The notes under the pieces were generated by a model. The model saw only the letters and a program-made list of their open reading frames with translations, was not told where the DNA came from and ran no database searches. Shown piece after piece: positions 1 through 6,521 of a DNA stretch of 7,910 bases. Each line of letters starts with the position of its first letter. Positions within the stretch are counted from its first letter, which is position 1. Location of the stretch: contig JAOUDR010000114.1 in NCBI GenBank assembly GCA_029859185.1, positions 1 to 7,910 on the forward strand, written 5' to 3'. The position numbers were made by a program, and so were the translations under genes. Source of the DNA: Gemmatimonadota bacterium. GTDB taxonomy: Bacteria > Gemmatimonadota > Gemmatimonadetes > Gemmatimonadales > GWC2-71-9.

Positions 1-1835
1 GGCGGCGGAGGCGGCTGGACCGTTGCCGGGGGGGGCTGCGGCGGTGCGGGCGTGGTATCCGTTTCGGGCATGATCGACGCGGCCGGGGCCTGTTCGGTTG
101 GTGGGGGCGCCGTCGTGCCTGCCGGCAATGCTTCGCCGCGTTGCTCGACTGTCGCGAGGCTGTCCAGCGCCGGCGCTGCGGGAACGCGTTCCTGTTCCCG
201 TGGCCGCTCCGTCTTGACCGCGGCCTCGACGGGCAGGTCGGGTACCTCGGCCTCCTTGCGTCGGTCCCTCTTGGGGCGTGGAGCGGCCTCCCGCCTCTCC
301 GTTCGCTCGGCTCGGGCTCGGAGCTCCGCAGGGGCTCGCGCGCGCGCCTCGGTCGTCTGCGCGGTCGGGACGTCCTCCGCGTCGTCCTCGGAATGGGAGT
401 CGACCGCTGCGGCCCGCGGTCCCGGCGGAGCGTCGTTCGGGACGGGTGGCGGCTCCGGCGAGCGTTCGGCGGTGGGTGCGACGATCTCCGGGACCGCAGG
501 CGTGTCGTCGGCCGGCCTGAGCCGAATCCCGTCACCGGTGTCCCGCTTGGGCTGCGCTGGTGCGGCCTGATCCAATCCCGACGGTCGAATCCGTCGTGGC
601 CCGGTGACCCGGCGCTCGCCACCCCGCGACCGCTGAGGCAACGTCAGCGGCCGCGCGGCGACGATCGCGGCACTCTCCCGTCCTCCCGCCGCCACGCGCC
701 GCTCCGAGATGCGCCGCCCCTCAGCCCGTCGGTCGCTCCCGCTGCGGCGATCGCGACTCGGCTGCTCCCACTCCGGGGAACGGGATTGCCGGCGCTCTTC
801 GCCCTGCCGACGCTCCTCCGCACGGCGATCGTCGCGCATGCGGCGATCGCTCACCCGCCGCTCGACGCCGCCCGGAGCCAAGGTGGCCTCCGCCGCGGTG
901 ACCTCGGTGGTGACGGCATCGGGTACTGCCGCTGCCGGCTGGTCGGGTTGGGTGCTGAGTGTCGGAATGGTCCCGGTGCGCCGCACGTGAATCGTCTTCA
1001 GGCGCTGGCTGCACGTGGCGCAATCGGCAATGTGGCGCGCGGCCGCCCGGCGCCGCTCGGGCTCGGCGAACTCCGCCTCCCGTACCACGTACGCCAGCAG
1101 CTCGCGGTAGTCGAGGTGTCGCATCGCGGCGCGCCGCTCGACGAGCTTCGCGAACCCCGCCGTGATGAGTCCGTAGATCGCCTTCCCGACATCGAACTCC
1201 GTCATTCCCGTGCGCTCGATGATGCCGTGCACGTCGCGGGTGCCGTCGATCAGGGGGACGATCTGTTGCTGCTCGGGCGTCAGGGTCGGCGCGCCGTCGA
1301 GTCGTGCACGGTCGATCTGGAACACGAGATCGAGTGACGGGACCTTCTTCTCGATCAAGCTCCATTCATCGACGCGACGCGCCCCCTCGAGCAGCAGACC
1401 CTCGGGGTTGATCGCGACCAGGAACTCCTGGCGCTTCGGCCGCACGCTGCTCGTGAAGGCGAAGGAGCCGCTCCGCCAGGTGAACATGAAGTAGACCGCT
1501 TCCTCGACCTGCGCCCGGACGAACCGCTCGAGCTCCGTGCGCTCGACCTGGCCGGACGCGAGGAGCGTCTGCGAAACGTGGTGTCCCTCGCGCTGCTCCA
1601 CCGCGACCGCGTCATCGAGCTGCTGCTGCGTAATCCGGCCTGTGCGGACCAGCATGTCGCCCAGCCGGTCCCGGCGACTAAAGACGGCAGCGTGGCTCAC
1701 CATCCCCTTGTCCAGGCAGATCTCGCCCTGCAACTCCCGCTCGGTGAGCGAGAGACATCCGGTCTTCTTCCCCAGCGACAACAGCTGGAGAACGTCCGGG
1801 AGCGGCGCTTCTTCGAGACTTCCCTGGATTGCCAC
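1..1835 (-). CDS. DUF4388 (PATAN) regulator with zf-HC2-like motif and Arg-rich repeats, 3' end outside window
   Basis: This is an open frame of 611 residues that continues past the left edge. It starts at GTG (VAIQGSLEEAPLPDVLQLLS), the typical DUF4388 N-terminus, with GAGGAG 8 nt upstream. Residues 1-50 are the DUF4388 start. Residues 57-115 (RLG at 57-59, then LV..G.I) resemble the MshEN-like helical repeats common in these proteins. Residues 185-232 look like a small winged-helix segment. Residues 240-280 match the zf-HC2/anti-sigma zinc-finger pattern, with H268, C272 and C275 forming H-x3-C-x2-C. Residues 323-381 hold repeated D/E-R-R triplets, and from about 415 the chain is Pro/Ala/Glu-rich and probably disordered. 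No signal peptide or membrane helix is seen, so it should be cytoplasmic. DUF4388 proteins are regulatory or scaffold proteins linked to motility and polarity in other phyla. A role in controlling the neighbouring fimbrial genes is only a guess from position. The domain call is strong; the function is unknown. Confidence 0.88.
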   Translation of the reverse strand, partial: MAIQGSLEEAPLPDVLQLLSLGKKTGCLSLTERELQGEICLDKGMVSHAAVFSRRDRLGDMLVRTGRITQQQLDDAVAVEQREGHHVSQTLLASGQVERTELERFVRAQVEEAVYFMFTWRSGSFAFTSSVRPKRQEFLVAINPEGLLLEGARRVDEWSLIEKKVPSLDLVFQIDRARLDGAPTLTPEQQQIVPLIDGTRDVHGIIERTGMTEFDVGKAIYGLITAGFAKLVERRAAMRHLDYRELLAYVVREAEFAEPERRRAAARHIADCATCSQRLKTIHVRRTGTIPTLSTQPDQPAAAVPDAVTTEVTAAEATLAPGGVERRVSDRRMRDDRRAEERRQGEERRQSRSPEWEQPSRDRRSGSDRRAEGRRISERRVAAGGRESAAIVAARPLTLPQRSRGGERRVTGPRRIRPSGLDQAAPAQPKRDTGDGIRLRPADDTPAVPEIVAPTAERSPEPPPVPNDAPPGPRAAAVDSHSEDDAEDVPTAQTTEARARAPAELRARAERTERREAAPRPKRDRRKEAEVPDLPVEAAVKTERPREQERVPAAPALDSLATVEQRGEALPAGTTAPPPTEQAPAASIMPETDTTPAPPQPPPATVQPPPP

Positions 1836-1843
1836 TACGGCAA

Positions 1844-1849
1844 CTCCTC
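1844..1849 (-). promoter_or_regulatory. Shine-Dalgarno (GAGGAG) fixing the GTG start of the DUF4388 gene
   Basis: GAGGAG lies 8 nt before GTG at 1835. No ATG is placed better, and the GTG gives the canonical DUF4388 N-terminus, so this site decides the start. Confidence 0.8.
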
Positions 1850-1901
1850 GACCGGCTGAGCGACCACGAACCGCCACGGTCATGGTTCGCGTGTTCTTCG
1901 T

Positions 1902-1929
1902 ACTATACCCCGGACCGGTTCGCAGTACA
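1902..1929 (-). promoter_or_regulatory. Candidate promoter for the DUF4388 gene in the 118-nt spacer after the usher
   Basis: On the minus strand TATAGT (1907-1902, five of six matches to the sigma-70 -10 consensus) lies 16 nt after TGTACT (1929-1924), a weak -35 match. Transcription would start near 1895, giving a leader of about 60 nt. That leader includes a spaced inverted repeat, CGAACC-N11-GGTTCG (1867-1889), which could be an operator or a weak hairpin. No U-tract terminator follows the usher stop, so read-through from the fimbrial operon is also possible. Confidence 0.3.
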
Positions 1930-1953
1930 GATCGGGCGACTCCCTCCGGGTCC

Positions 1954-4536
1954 TCACCCGTCGAGGCGCTCGAGCACGATCGCCAGATCGTCGTAGCGTT
2001 TCTCCCCGACGCCCGGCGGGATGAACAGATGGAGCGGCATCACGAACACTCCCAGCCGCTCCATGTCGGTATCCCGAATGGTGACCTCATACTCCCCGGG
2101 GGGCACACCCGCCCGGTAAAAGATGCCGTCCGTATACGTCACCGAAAAGAACTCGGCGCCCGTCGTCAACTCTCGCAGGACGATGGGGATTCCCGCGAGC
2201 CCCACGCCATCGAGGAGGACATAGCCACTGACCTCCGCGCCCACGACGACGGGGACGTCGACGGTGACGAAGCTGTTCGGCGCGGGTCGGACCTGGAGCA
2301 GTGGCGCGCCCGGGATCATTCGGGGATCGTCGAACGCGAGGGAGTCGGCCACGATGTCGACGGCCTCGAAGGGGAGCAGGTCCCAGACAGTGAACTGGCC
2401 CAACGCGTCGGTCTGCGTCCCCCGTCCGCCAACCTGGACGGGGATGTTGGGGAGGCCGCGCTCGCCCTCGTCCCGCACCCCGTTGCCGTTCTCGTCGAGG
2501 TAGAGGATGCCGCTGATCCCGGCCCGACCCAGGTCGGCCCCGTCCGTCCATTGCACGGTGCCTTGGCGGGTGTCATAGACCGCGGACCCGTTCACGAACG
2601 CAAGCCCACTGGTTCCCGCCAGCGTGTTCGACTGGCTGCGAATCCCGAAGCGGGGGCCGGACAGGGCCGTCGTGAATGCCAGTGTGAATCCCCAACCGCC
2701 GCCACGGAACCACCCGATGCCGACGTCCGCGCGGACGCTTCGCTCAATGAGGCGACCGGCCGTTGCGGCCACGGCAGCCAGGCCGGCGGAGGGGTCGACG
2801 CTCACCTCGCCCCGCACGTTCGTGCCGCGCAGCCACCGGTTCCGCCACGGCAGGATCGCATCGGCGCTGGCGTCGAAGGCGACACGGTTGAGGGTGGGGA
2901 GATTCAACTGCGACGTCCCGTCGTGACGCACGCCTGCCGTGTACCGCAGCATCCCGACCTGGGTGGTCGCAGAGACCCGCGCGATCGTCCGGGTAGCCGT
3001 CGCCTGGGCAGAGCGGACGGCGAATGCCTGGAAGTACAGCGTGCCACGCATGGGGCCGGGCCGCCAGAAGCCGCTGACCTCGGTCCGGTGGTTCTCGACG
3101 AAGCTGCCGGAGAAGGCCCGCCCGGCCTCGGCGAAATCGGTGTGCGCGAGCGTGATCCGCAGATCCGGCGATGGCTCGTAGTTGGCGGAGCCGCGGAGGT
3201 GGCCGTTGACGACGGCTTCACCGGTGACGCTCACCGAGCGCGTGATCGCCGCGGACGCCACGGCATAGGGCTGCCACAGGGTTCCACCGCCGTCCTTGGC
3301 GAACACGTCCGTGCCTCCTTGCAGCGTCATCCAGCTGCTCAGGCCGTACCGCGTATCGGCACTGAGCATGCCGTCACACGGCTCGTAGCGGCACTGGCCC
3401 AAGGCAGCGGCGTACTCGAAGCGCCCCTGCGGGAGACGGCTGAAGGGAACACGAATCGTGCGTTTCTGGCGCATGACCTCGCCCGTCGGGCCGTACATGA
3501 CGAGCTCGAACGGATTCTGCCCGTATCGGACTTCGAGCGGGAGTTGAAAGGCGCCGACGGCGTCGACGGTCCCGTACCCGAGGAGTCGTCCCCGGTCGTA
3601 CAGCTCGACCTCCCAGCCCGGCGGCAAGCTGCCAACGATCTGCTCGACGTCGAATTCCGACGAGCGCACGAACGGCGCGTTCGTCACGACAGCCCCGCGC
3701 ATCAGCTGCGCCCGGCGTCCATTGGACTGCACGTCCCCAACGCGTACCTGGCGAACCCACTCCCGCTGCGGCCAGGCCCGCTCCCATGACGCGCGGAGTT
3801 CCGAGCCATTCCGGTTCCCGACGTTCCAGAATCCCGGCCGAACGGTGAGGTTCCCGCCGACGAGCTGGGCTCCGAGGCCGAGATCGAGCGTGTAGTAGTC
3901 GCTGACTCCCGTCGATCCGGTCAGCGACCAGTTCAGAACGGCCCCGCCCGCCGTCGGTCGACGCGGGGACAGCACGAGCGGGACCGGCTTGCCGGCGCGT
4001 GTGATCCACGCACGTTGGCGCTCGCGTCGCGCCCGCCGCACGATGGGGAGCCCGGCCGTCCGTCCGACGCGGGCCGAGAGCGTGATCCAGTCGAGGTCGA
4101 CGACGACGCCGAGGACGCGCTCGAAGATCTCCGGCCGGGCAAACAGGTCACCATCCCACCAGACCGCGTCATAAGAGGCCAGGGCGACGATCGTGTCACC
4201 GAGAACGAGCTCGCCCCGGTCCGGGTGGAGGTGCACGGTCTGGCCCAACGGCTCGAGGACGGCGACGAGCGAATCCCGGAGGGCGAAGGCCGTCACCCGG
4301 ATCTCCGCCATCACGAAGAACCGATGCATCGGGAGGAGCATGGTGCCGTTGTAGACGAGGGCGGGCACGATCTCGGCGGGCCCGTTGAGAAACGCGAGTT
4401 CCACCGCGGCCTCCGCAAGCACTGTGTCCTGCTGGGCCTGCACCGCCGGGCCGACGGCCACCAGCAACGTGGACGCGAGCAGCCAGACCCCGACGCTGCG
4501 GGGCATCATCACGCGGAGGCCGAAAGCACCAGTCAC
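1954..4536 (-). CDS. Divergent fimbrial usher-like outer-membrane protein with SdrD/Cna-B-like C-terminal domains
   Basis: Predicted outer-membrane assembly pore of a chaperone-usher-type system, 860 residues. A signal peptide ends near A34 (VQA|QQ). Residues 40-175 form a periplasmic N-terminal region ending in a basic stretch. From about 200 the sequence is rich in alternating beta strands typical of a barrel. Residues 304-364 carry the usher plug-like signature (LPPGWEVELYDRG, then G.F.LPLEVRYGQNPFELVMYGP.GE, then I.VP). C382 and C387 may form a disulphide. From 673 the chain leaves the barrel: an SdrD-B-like domain (D681 to E692 fits D-x-N-x-N-G-x2-D-x2-E) and then a second carboxypeptidase-regulatory-like beta sandwich (about 767-840, PPGEYEV). 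The start used is GTG at 4536, 15 nt after the chaperone stop. In-frame starts at residues 9, 10 and 11 (GTG at 4512, ATG at 4509 and 4506) also precede a good signal peptide, and none has a clear ribosome site. Translation is probably coupled to the chaperone gene. The sequence is far from PapC/FimD, so the call rests on the plug motif, barrel pattern and gene order. Confidence 0.8.
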   Translation of the reverse strand: MTGAFGLRVMMPRSVGVWLLASTLLVAVGPAVQAQQDTVLAEAAVELAFLNGPAEIVPALVYNGTMLLPMHRFFVMAEIRVTAFALRDSLVAVLEPLGQTVHLHPDRGELVLGDTIVALASYDAVWWDGDLFARPEIFERVLGVVVDLDWITLSARVGRTAGLPIVRRARRERQRAWITRAGKPVPLVLSPRRPTAGGAVLNWSLTGSTGVSDYYTLDLGLGAQLVGGNLTVRPGFWNVGNRNGSELRASWERAWPQREWVRQVRVGDVQSNGRRAQLMRGAVVTNAPFVRSSEFDVEQIVGSLPPGWEVELYDRGRLLGYGTVDAVGAFQLPLEVRYGQNPFELVMYGPTGEVMRQKRTIRVPFSRLPQGRFEYAAALGQCRYEPCDGMLSADTRYGLSSWMTLQGGTDVFAKDGGGTLWQPYAVASAAITRSVSVTGEAVVNGHLRGSANYEPSPDLRITLAHTDFAEAGRAFSGSFVENHRTEVSGFWRPGPMRGTLYFQAFAVRSAQATATRTIARVSATTQVGMLRYTAGVRHDGTSQLNLPTLNRVAFDASADAILPWRNRWLRGTNVRGEVSVDPSAGLAAVAATAGRLIERSVRADVGIGWFRGGGWGFTLAFTTALSGPRFGIRSQSNTLAGTSGLAFVNGSAVYDTRQGTVQWTDGADLGRAGISGILYLDENGNGVRDEGERGLPNIPVQVGGRGTQTDALGQFTVWDLLPFEAVDIVADSLAFDDPRMIPGAPLLQVRPAPNSFVTVDVPVVVGAEVSGYVLLDGVGLAGIPIVLRELTTGAEFFSVTYTDGIFYRAGVPPGEYEVTIRDTDMERLGVFVMPLHLFIPPGVGEKRYDDLAIVLERLDG

Positions 4537-4551
4537 GGCGGGTCGTTCCGT

Positions 4552-5388
4552 TCACTCGACGGTGAGCGGCACGGCATAGGTCACGGTCCGTGCGGGGAGC
4601 ACCCGCGCTTCCGCGATGTCGGGCCGCGTCGTTTCGGCGCGCAGGCGGAGCGTGTACGTCCCCGGGGGCAGCGGCTCGAGGGGGAAGACGAAGCGACGCG
4701 TGACCGAGACGTGGACCGAGACGGGCGTCGCCCACTCCCGTACGATCGCCCCGCCTTGATCGAGCACCTCGAAGTACACGGTGCCGAGGTACGCCGCCGT
4801 TCCCCGGCGCTCCATGCCGGTGCGCACGACGAGCGAATCTGCGTAGGGCGTGGCGGCGATGTCGTGGAGTGTGAGGCCCGTGCTCACCGCGCCCTTGCGG
4901 AACGTCACCGAGGTGACGAGGCGCACCTCGACGTTGACGCCGGCCCGAACCAACGAGTCTCCCGTGGCAACATCGATCGCGGCGCGCCGTCCGGAGACGA
5001 TCAACCGGGACCAGTACTCACCATTCGGCAGGTCGGCGGGCGGGCGGGCGAATACGCGCACCGTTCGCTTCTCGCCCGGCGCGAGTCGGACGCGCTGGGG
5101 GTAGACGCCCAGCCACTCGGTGGCGGAAGGGAACTCCGGTCCAGGGTCGTCGATGAACCTGATGAAGGGTGTCCCGGACGAGTCGGCGTCGACGAACCCG
5201 AATCGAAGCTCGATGCTGACTTCTTCGGCCTCGGTGCCGCGATTCCCGACCGTCAGCTGTCCATTGCGGTTGTCGTCGTCGAGGAACAGCGCCGTCGGAG
5301 AGACGTAGACGGCACCGATGACCGTAGGAATCAGCAGGGCCGCGGCGATGCCGGCTGCAACGATCCAGCGGGTGAGGCGTCGGGGCAT
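4552..5388 (-). CDS. PapD-like periplasmic pilus chaperone
   Basis: Predicted two-domain immunoglobulin-like chaperone of 278 residues that would hold DUF4402 subunits in the periplasm and hand them to the adjacent usher. Residues 1-26 are a signal peptide with a basic n-region (MPRR). The N-terminal domain has the family pattern: a V-x-P-x3-F-L first strand (29-36), a T-V-x-N strand (46-49), RLAPGEKRTVRV (101-112, equivalent to the PapD RLEPGAKSMVRL strand) and NGEYWSRLIV (122-131). EVRLV at 154-158 falls where PapD carries its subunit-anchoring Lys112, so R156 might substitute; the other anchor, Arg8 of PapD, has no obvious counterpart in the first strand. The second domain ends with a PPGTYTLRLRAE strand. 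The start is ATG 5388: GGGGAG lies 6 nt before it, while an in-frame TTG at 5394 would sit 1 base from that site. It begins 2 nt after the preceding stop, and the usher follows 15 nt downstream. Confidence 0.85.
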   Translation of the reverse strand: MPRRLTRWIVAAGIAAALLIPTVIGAVYVSPTALFLDDDNRNGQLTVGNRGTEAEEVSIELRFGFVDADSSGTPFIRFIDDPGPEFPSATEWLGVYPQRVRLAPGEKRTVRVFARPPADLPNGEYWSRLIVSGRRAAIDVATGDSLVRAGVNVEVRLVTSVTFRKGAVSTGLTLHDIAATPYADSLVVRTGMERRGTAAYLGTVYFEVLDQGGAIVREWATPVSVHVSVTRRFVFPLEPLPPGTYTLRLRAETTRPDIAEARVLPARTVTYAVPLTVE

Positions 5389-5390
5389 CG

Positions 5391-5882
5391 TCAACTCCCC
5401 AGGTCAAAGACGGTAAGGGCGATCGTCGCGACGTACTTGCCGCCGGCCTGATCGCGCGCCGGCAGCACCGTCCCGCCGAGTCGCACGGTCAGGCGCCCGT
5501 TGGGTCCCAGAATGGCCACCAGCGGCGTGCGGGGATCGAAGATCAGGCCCCGCGGCGGACGGCCTCGGCTGAAATCCGCGTAGCCGTCCGACGGGCCGAA
5601 CTCGAGTGGGAGCACGGCACCATAGGCCGATACGAGGGCGTCGGGGAGCAGAAACTCGATCCGTACCATGCCCTCGGGTACGCCGTGAATTTCGAACTGA
5701 CCCGCGCTCTGCAGGTCGCCGGGGCGGACGGTCTCGGGGATGCCTGGGAGCACGTCCCCGAACCGGAGGTCGCGCCGCGCGATGGCCATGAACGGACCGG
5801 GCGGGATCTCGCGGGCCTGCGTGAGGGCAGATCCGGGGAGCGCGGCCCCGATCATCACGGCGAGGGCGAACGCGGCGTGCAT
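5391..5882 (-). CDS. Second DUF4402 family exported protein, possible minor fibre subunit or adaptor
   Basis: 163 residues from ATG 5882. The first 22 form a hydrophobic export signal (AALPGSALTQ), oddly with no positive charge near the N-terminus. The mature part follows the DUF4402 pattern: DLRFGDVLPG (39-48), G-Q-F-E-I-H-G (61-67), an F-LLP strand (77-80), FDP (115-117), GRLTVRLGGTVLP (129-141) and a closing GGKY..TIALTVFDL (147-161). These elements parallel the first DUF4402 protein at low identity, so the two are distant paralogues. Compared with the first, the penultimate Tyr of pilins is missing and two residues (GS) are added, as might be expected for a terminal or adaptor subunit. 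The start is uncertain: no Shine-Dalgarno precedes 5882, and an in-frame ATG at 5963 would add 27 residues containing RR. I prefer 5882 because the segment between holds a 26-nt direct repeat whose period is not a multiple of three, which argues against coding. It ends 2 nt before the chaperone start. Confidence 0.78.
   Translation of the reverse strand: MHAAFALAVMIGAALPGSALTQAREIPPGPFMAIARRDLRFGDVLPGIPETVRPGDLQSAGQFEIHGVPEGMVRIEFLLPDALVSAYGAVLPLEFGPSDGYADFSRGRPPRGLIFDPRTPLVAILGPNGRLTVRLGGTVLPARDQAGGKYVATIALTVFDLGS
5395..5400 (-). promoter_or_regulatory. Shine-Dalgarno (GGGGAG) selecting ATG 5388 for the chaperone
   Basis: GGGGAG overlaps the last codons of the upstream DUF4402 gene and stands 6 nt from ATG 5388. 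It excludes the overlapping in-frame TTG at 5394 and implies tight translational coupling. Confidence 0.7.
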
Positions 5883-5892
5883 ACTGAGGGTC

Positions 5893-5938
5893 GGCGCGGG
5901 GGGCGCCGGCACCCCACGGGCGCGTGGGGCGCCGGCAC
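5893..5938. repeat. 26-nt-period direct repeat forming a strong intercistronic GC hairpin
   Basis: Two 20-nt copies, 5893-5912 and 5919-5938, differ at one base. Because each unit contains the self-complementary GGCGCC, the pair also makes an inverted repeat with arms 5905-5917 and 5924-5936 and a 6-nt loop. In the minus-strand mRNA the 13-bp stem is complete with one G-U pair, and extends to 15 bp (5903-5938) with a second. There is no U-tract after it, so it is not a standard intrinsic terminator. It lies between the first and second genes of the operon, where it could stabilise the upstream message or reduce downstream expression. Confidence 0.75.
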
Positions 5939-5971
5939 GCCGTAGATCGATGGCCCCGGCCATGGGACCGG

Positions 5972-6499
5972 CTAGAGGTACGACACCGTCAGCGTGATCG
6001 TGCCGGTGTAGAACCCGTCGGTCTGATCCTGGCGGGTCGTGGCCGACCCCCCGATCCCGATCCACAGGTCTCCGCCGCCGTCGATCGGCACCACCTGCGT
6101 GACAGTCGGGTCGAACGTGGAACTCACCGTGGTCGTTCCCGTGGTGAGCACCTTTCCGTCCGTGGCACCGAAGCTCACGTTGAGGAGGTCCCCACCGGGT
6201 CCGAGGAGCGTCGTCGGGAGGGTGAAGTCCACGTTGACGTTCTGGGTCGGCTCACCGGTGATCTCGAAACGGCCGTCGGTGACGTTCGCGCAGGGGCCGG
6301 TGGTCGAGGTGCAGGCCTGGGCGTCCAGGGTGCCGAACTGGAGGTCCTGGGTTCCACTGATCGTCAGGACTTGGAACCCGTTTGTCACCGTCGCGGTGGC
6401 GTCGATGGATGCGCTGACTTGGGCAGTGGCCGGGCTCGCGAGTACCCCGCACAACGCGAGCGCCGTCAGCGCCGTCATCAGCCGCGGTACGACAGACAT
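5972..6499 (-). CDS. DUF4402 family exported protein, likely major fibre subunit
   Basis: 175 residues. The start at ATG 6499 is fixed by AGGAGG 7 nt upstream and by the signal peptide (residues 1-26 or 27, cut after ATA or ATAQ). The mature chain is Thr/Gly/Val-rich and beta-stranded, with DUF4402 landmarks: LTISGTQDLQFG (45-56), G-R-F-E-I-T-G (76-82), a VDFTLP strand (90-95), FDP (129-131), a GDLWIGIGGS strand and a C-terminal GFYTGTITLTVSYL. In that last segment Gly162 is 14th from the end and Tyr174 is penultimate, the classical C-terminal beta-zipper signature of chaperone-usher pilins. C63 and C70 could form a short disulphide loop. C17 is inside the signal peptide but the -1 residue is Leu, so it is not a lipobox. 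As first gene of the operon, with the strongest ribosome site and a hairpin after it, it fits an abundant structural subunit. A secreted non-polymerising surface protein is the alternative. Confidence 0.87.
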   Translation of the reverse strand: MSVVPRLMTALTALALCGVLASPATAQVSASIDATATVTNGFQVLTISGTQDLQFGTLDAQACTSTTGPCANVTDGRFEITGEPTQNVNVDFTLPTTLLGPGGDLLNVSFGATDGKVLTTGTTTVSSTFDPTVTQVVPIDGGGDLWIGIGGSATTRQDQTDGFYTGTITLTVSYL

Positions 6500-6504
6500 G
6501 GTGT

Positions 6505-6521
6505 AACCTCCTGCAGAGGTT
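6505..6521 (-). promoter_or_regulatory. Shine-Dalgarno of the first DUF4402 gene enclosed in a small hairpin
   Basis: In the mRNA, AACCUC (6521-6516), loop UGCAG (6515-6511) and GAGGUU (6510-6505) form a perfect 6-bp stem. The ribosome site AGGAGG (6512-6507) lies almost entirely in the 3' arm, so folding would block initiation. The Shine-Dalgarno itself is certain; its regulatory use is inferred. Confidence 0.6.

Noticed and set aside
141..1337. Plus-strand 398-residue open frame
   Set aside because: It is the shadow of the DUF4388 gene, whose minus-strand frame shows a recognisable domain order and has a good ribosome site.
721..1365. Minus-strand 214-residue open frame
   Set aside because: It is in a different frame from the DUF4388 gene on the same strand and has only Arg-rich shadow sequence.
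1947..1960. CGGGT-N4-ACCCG inverted repeat at the usher stop as a terminator
   Set aside because: The stem is only 5 bp, includes the stop codon and is not followed by a U-tract.
1537..3789. Plus-strand 750-residue open frame
   Set aside because: It lies opposite the usher and DUF4388 genes, has charged low-complexity composition without domains or a ribosome site, and is explained by the GC-rich codon pattern of the real genes.
4015..5451. Plus-strand 478-residue open frame
   Set aside because: It is antisense to the usher start and the whole chaperone gene, which have clear family motifs; its sequence is Arg/Asp/Gly-rich without recognisable features.
5893..5938. Intrinsic terminator after the first DUF4402 gene
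   Set aside because: The hairpin is strong but followed by C-rich sequence rather than Us, and the downstream genes are otherwise tightly linked.
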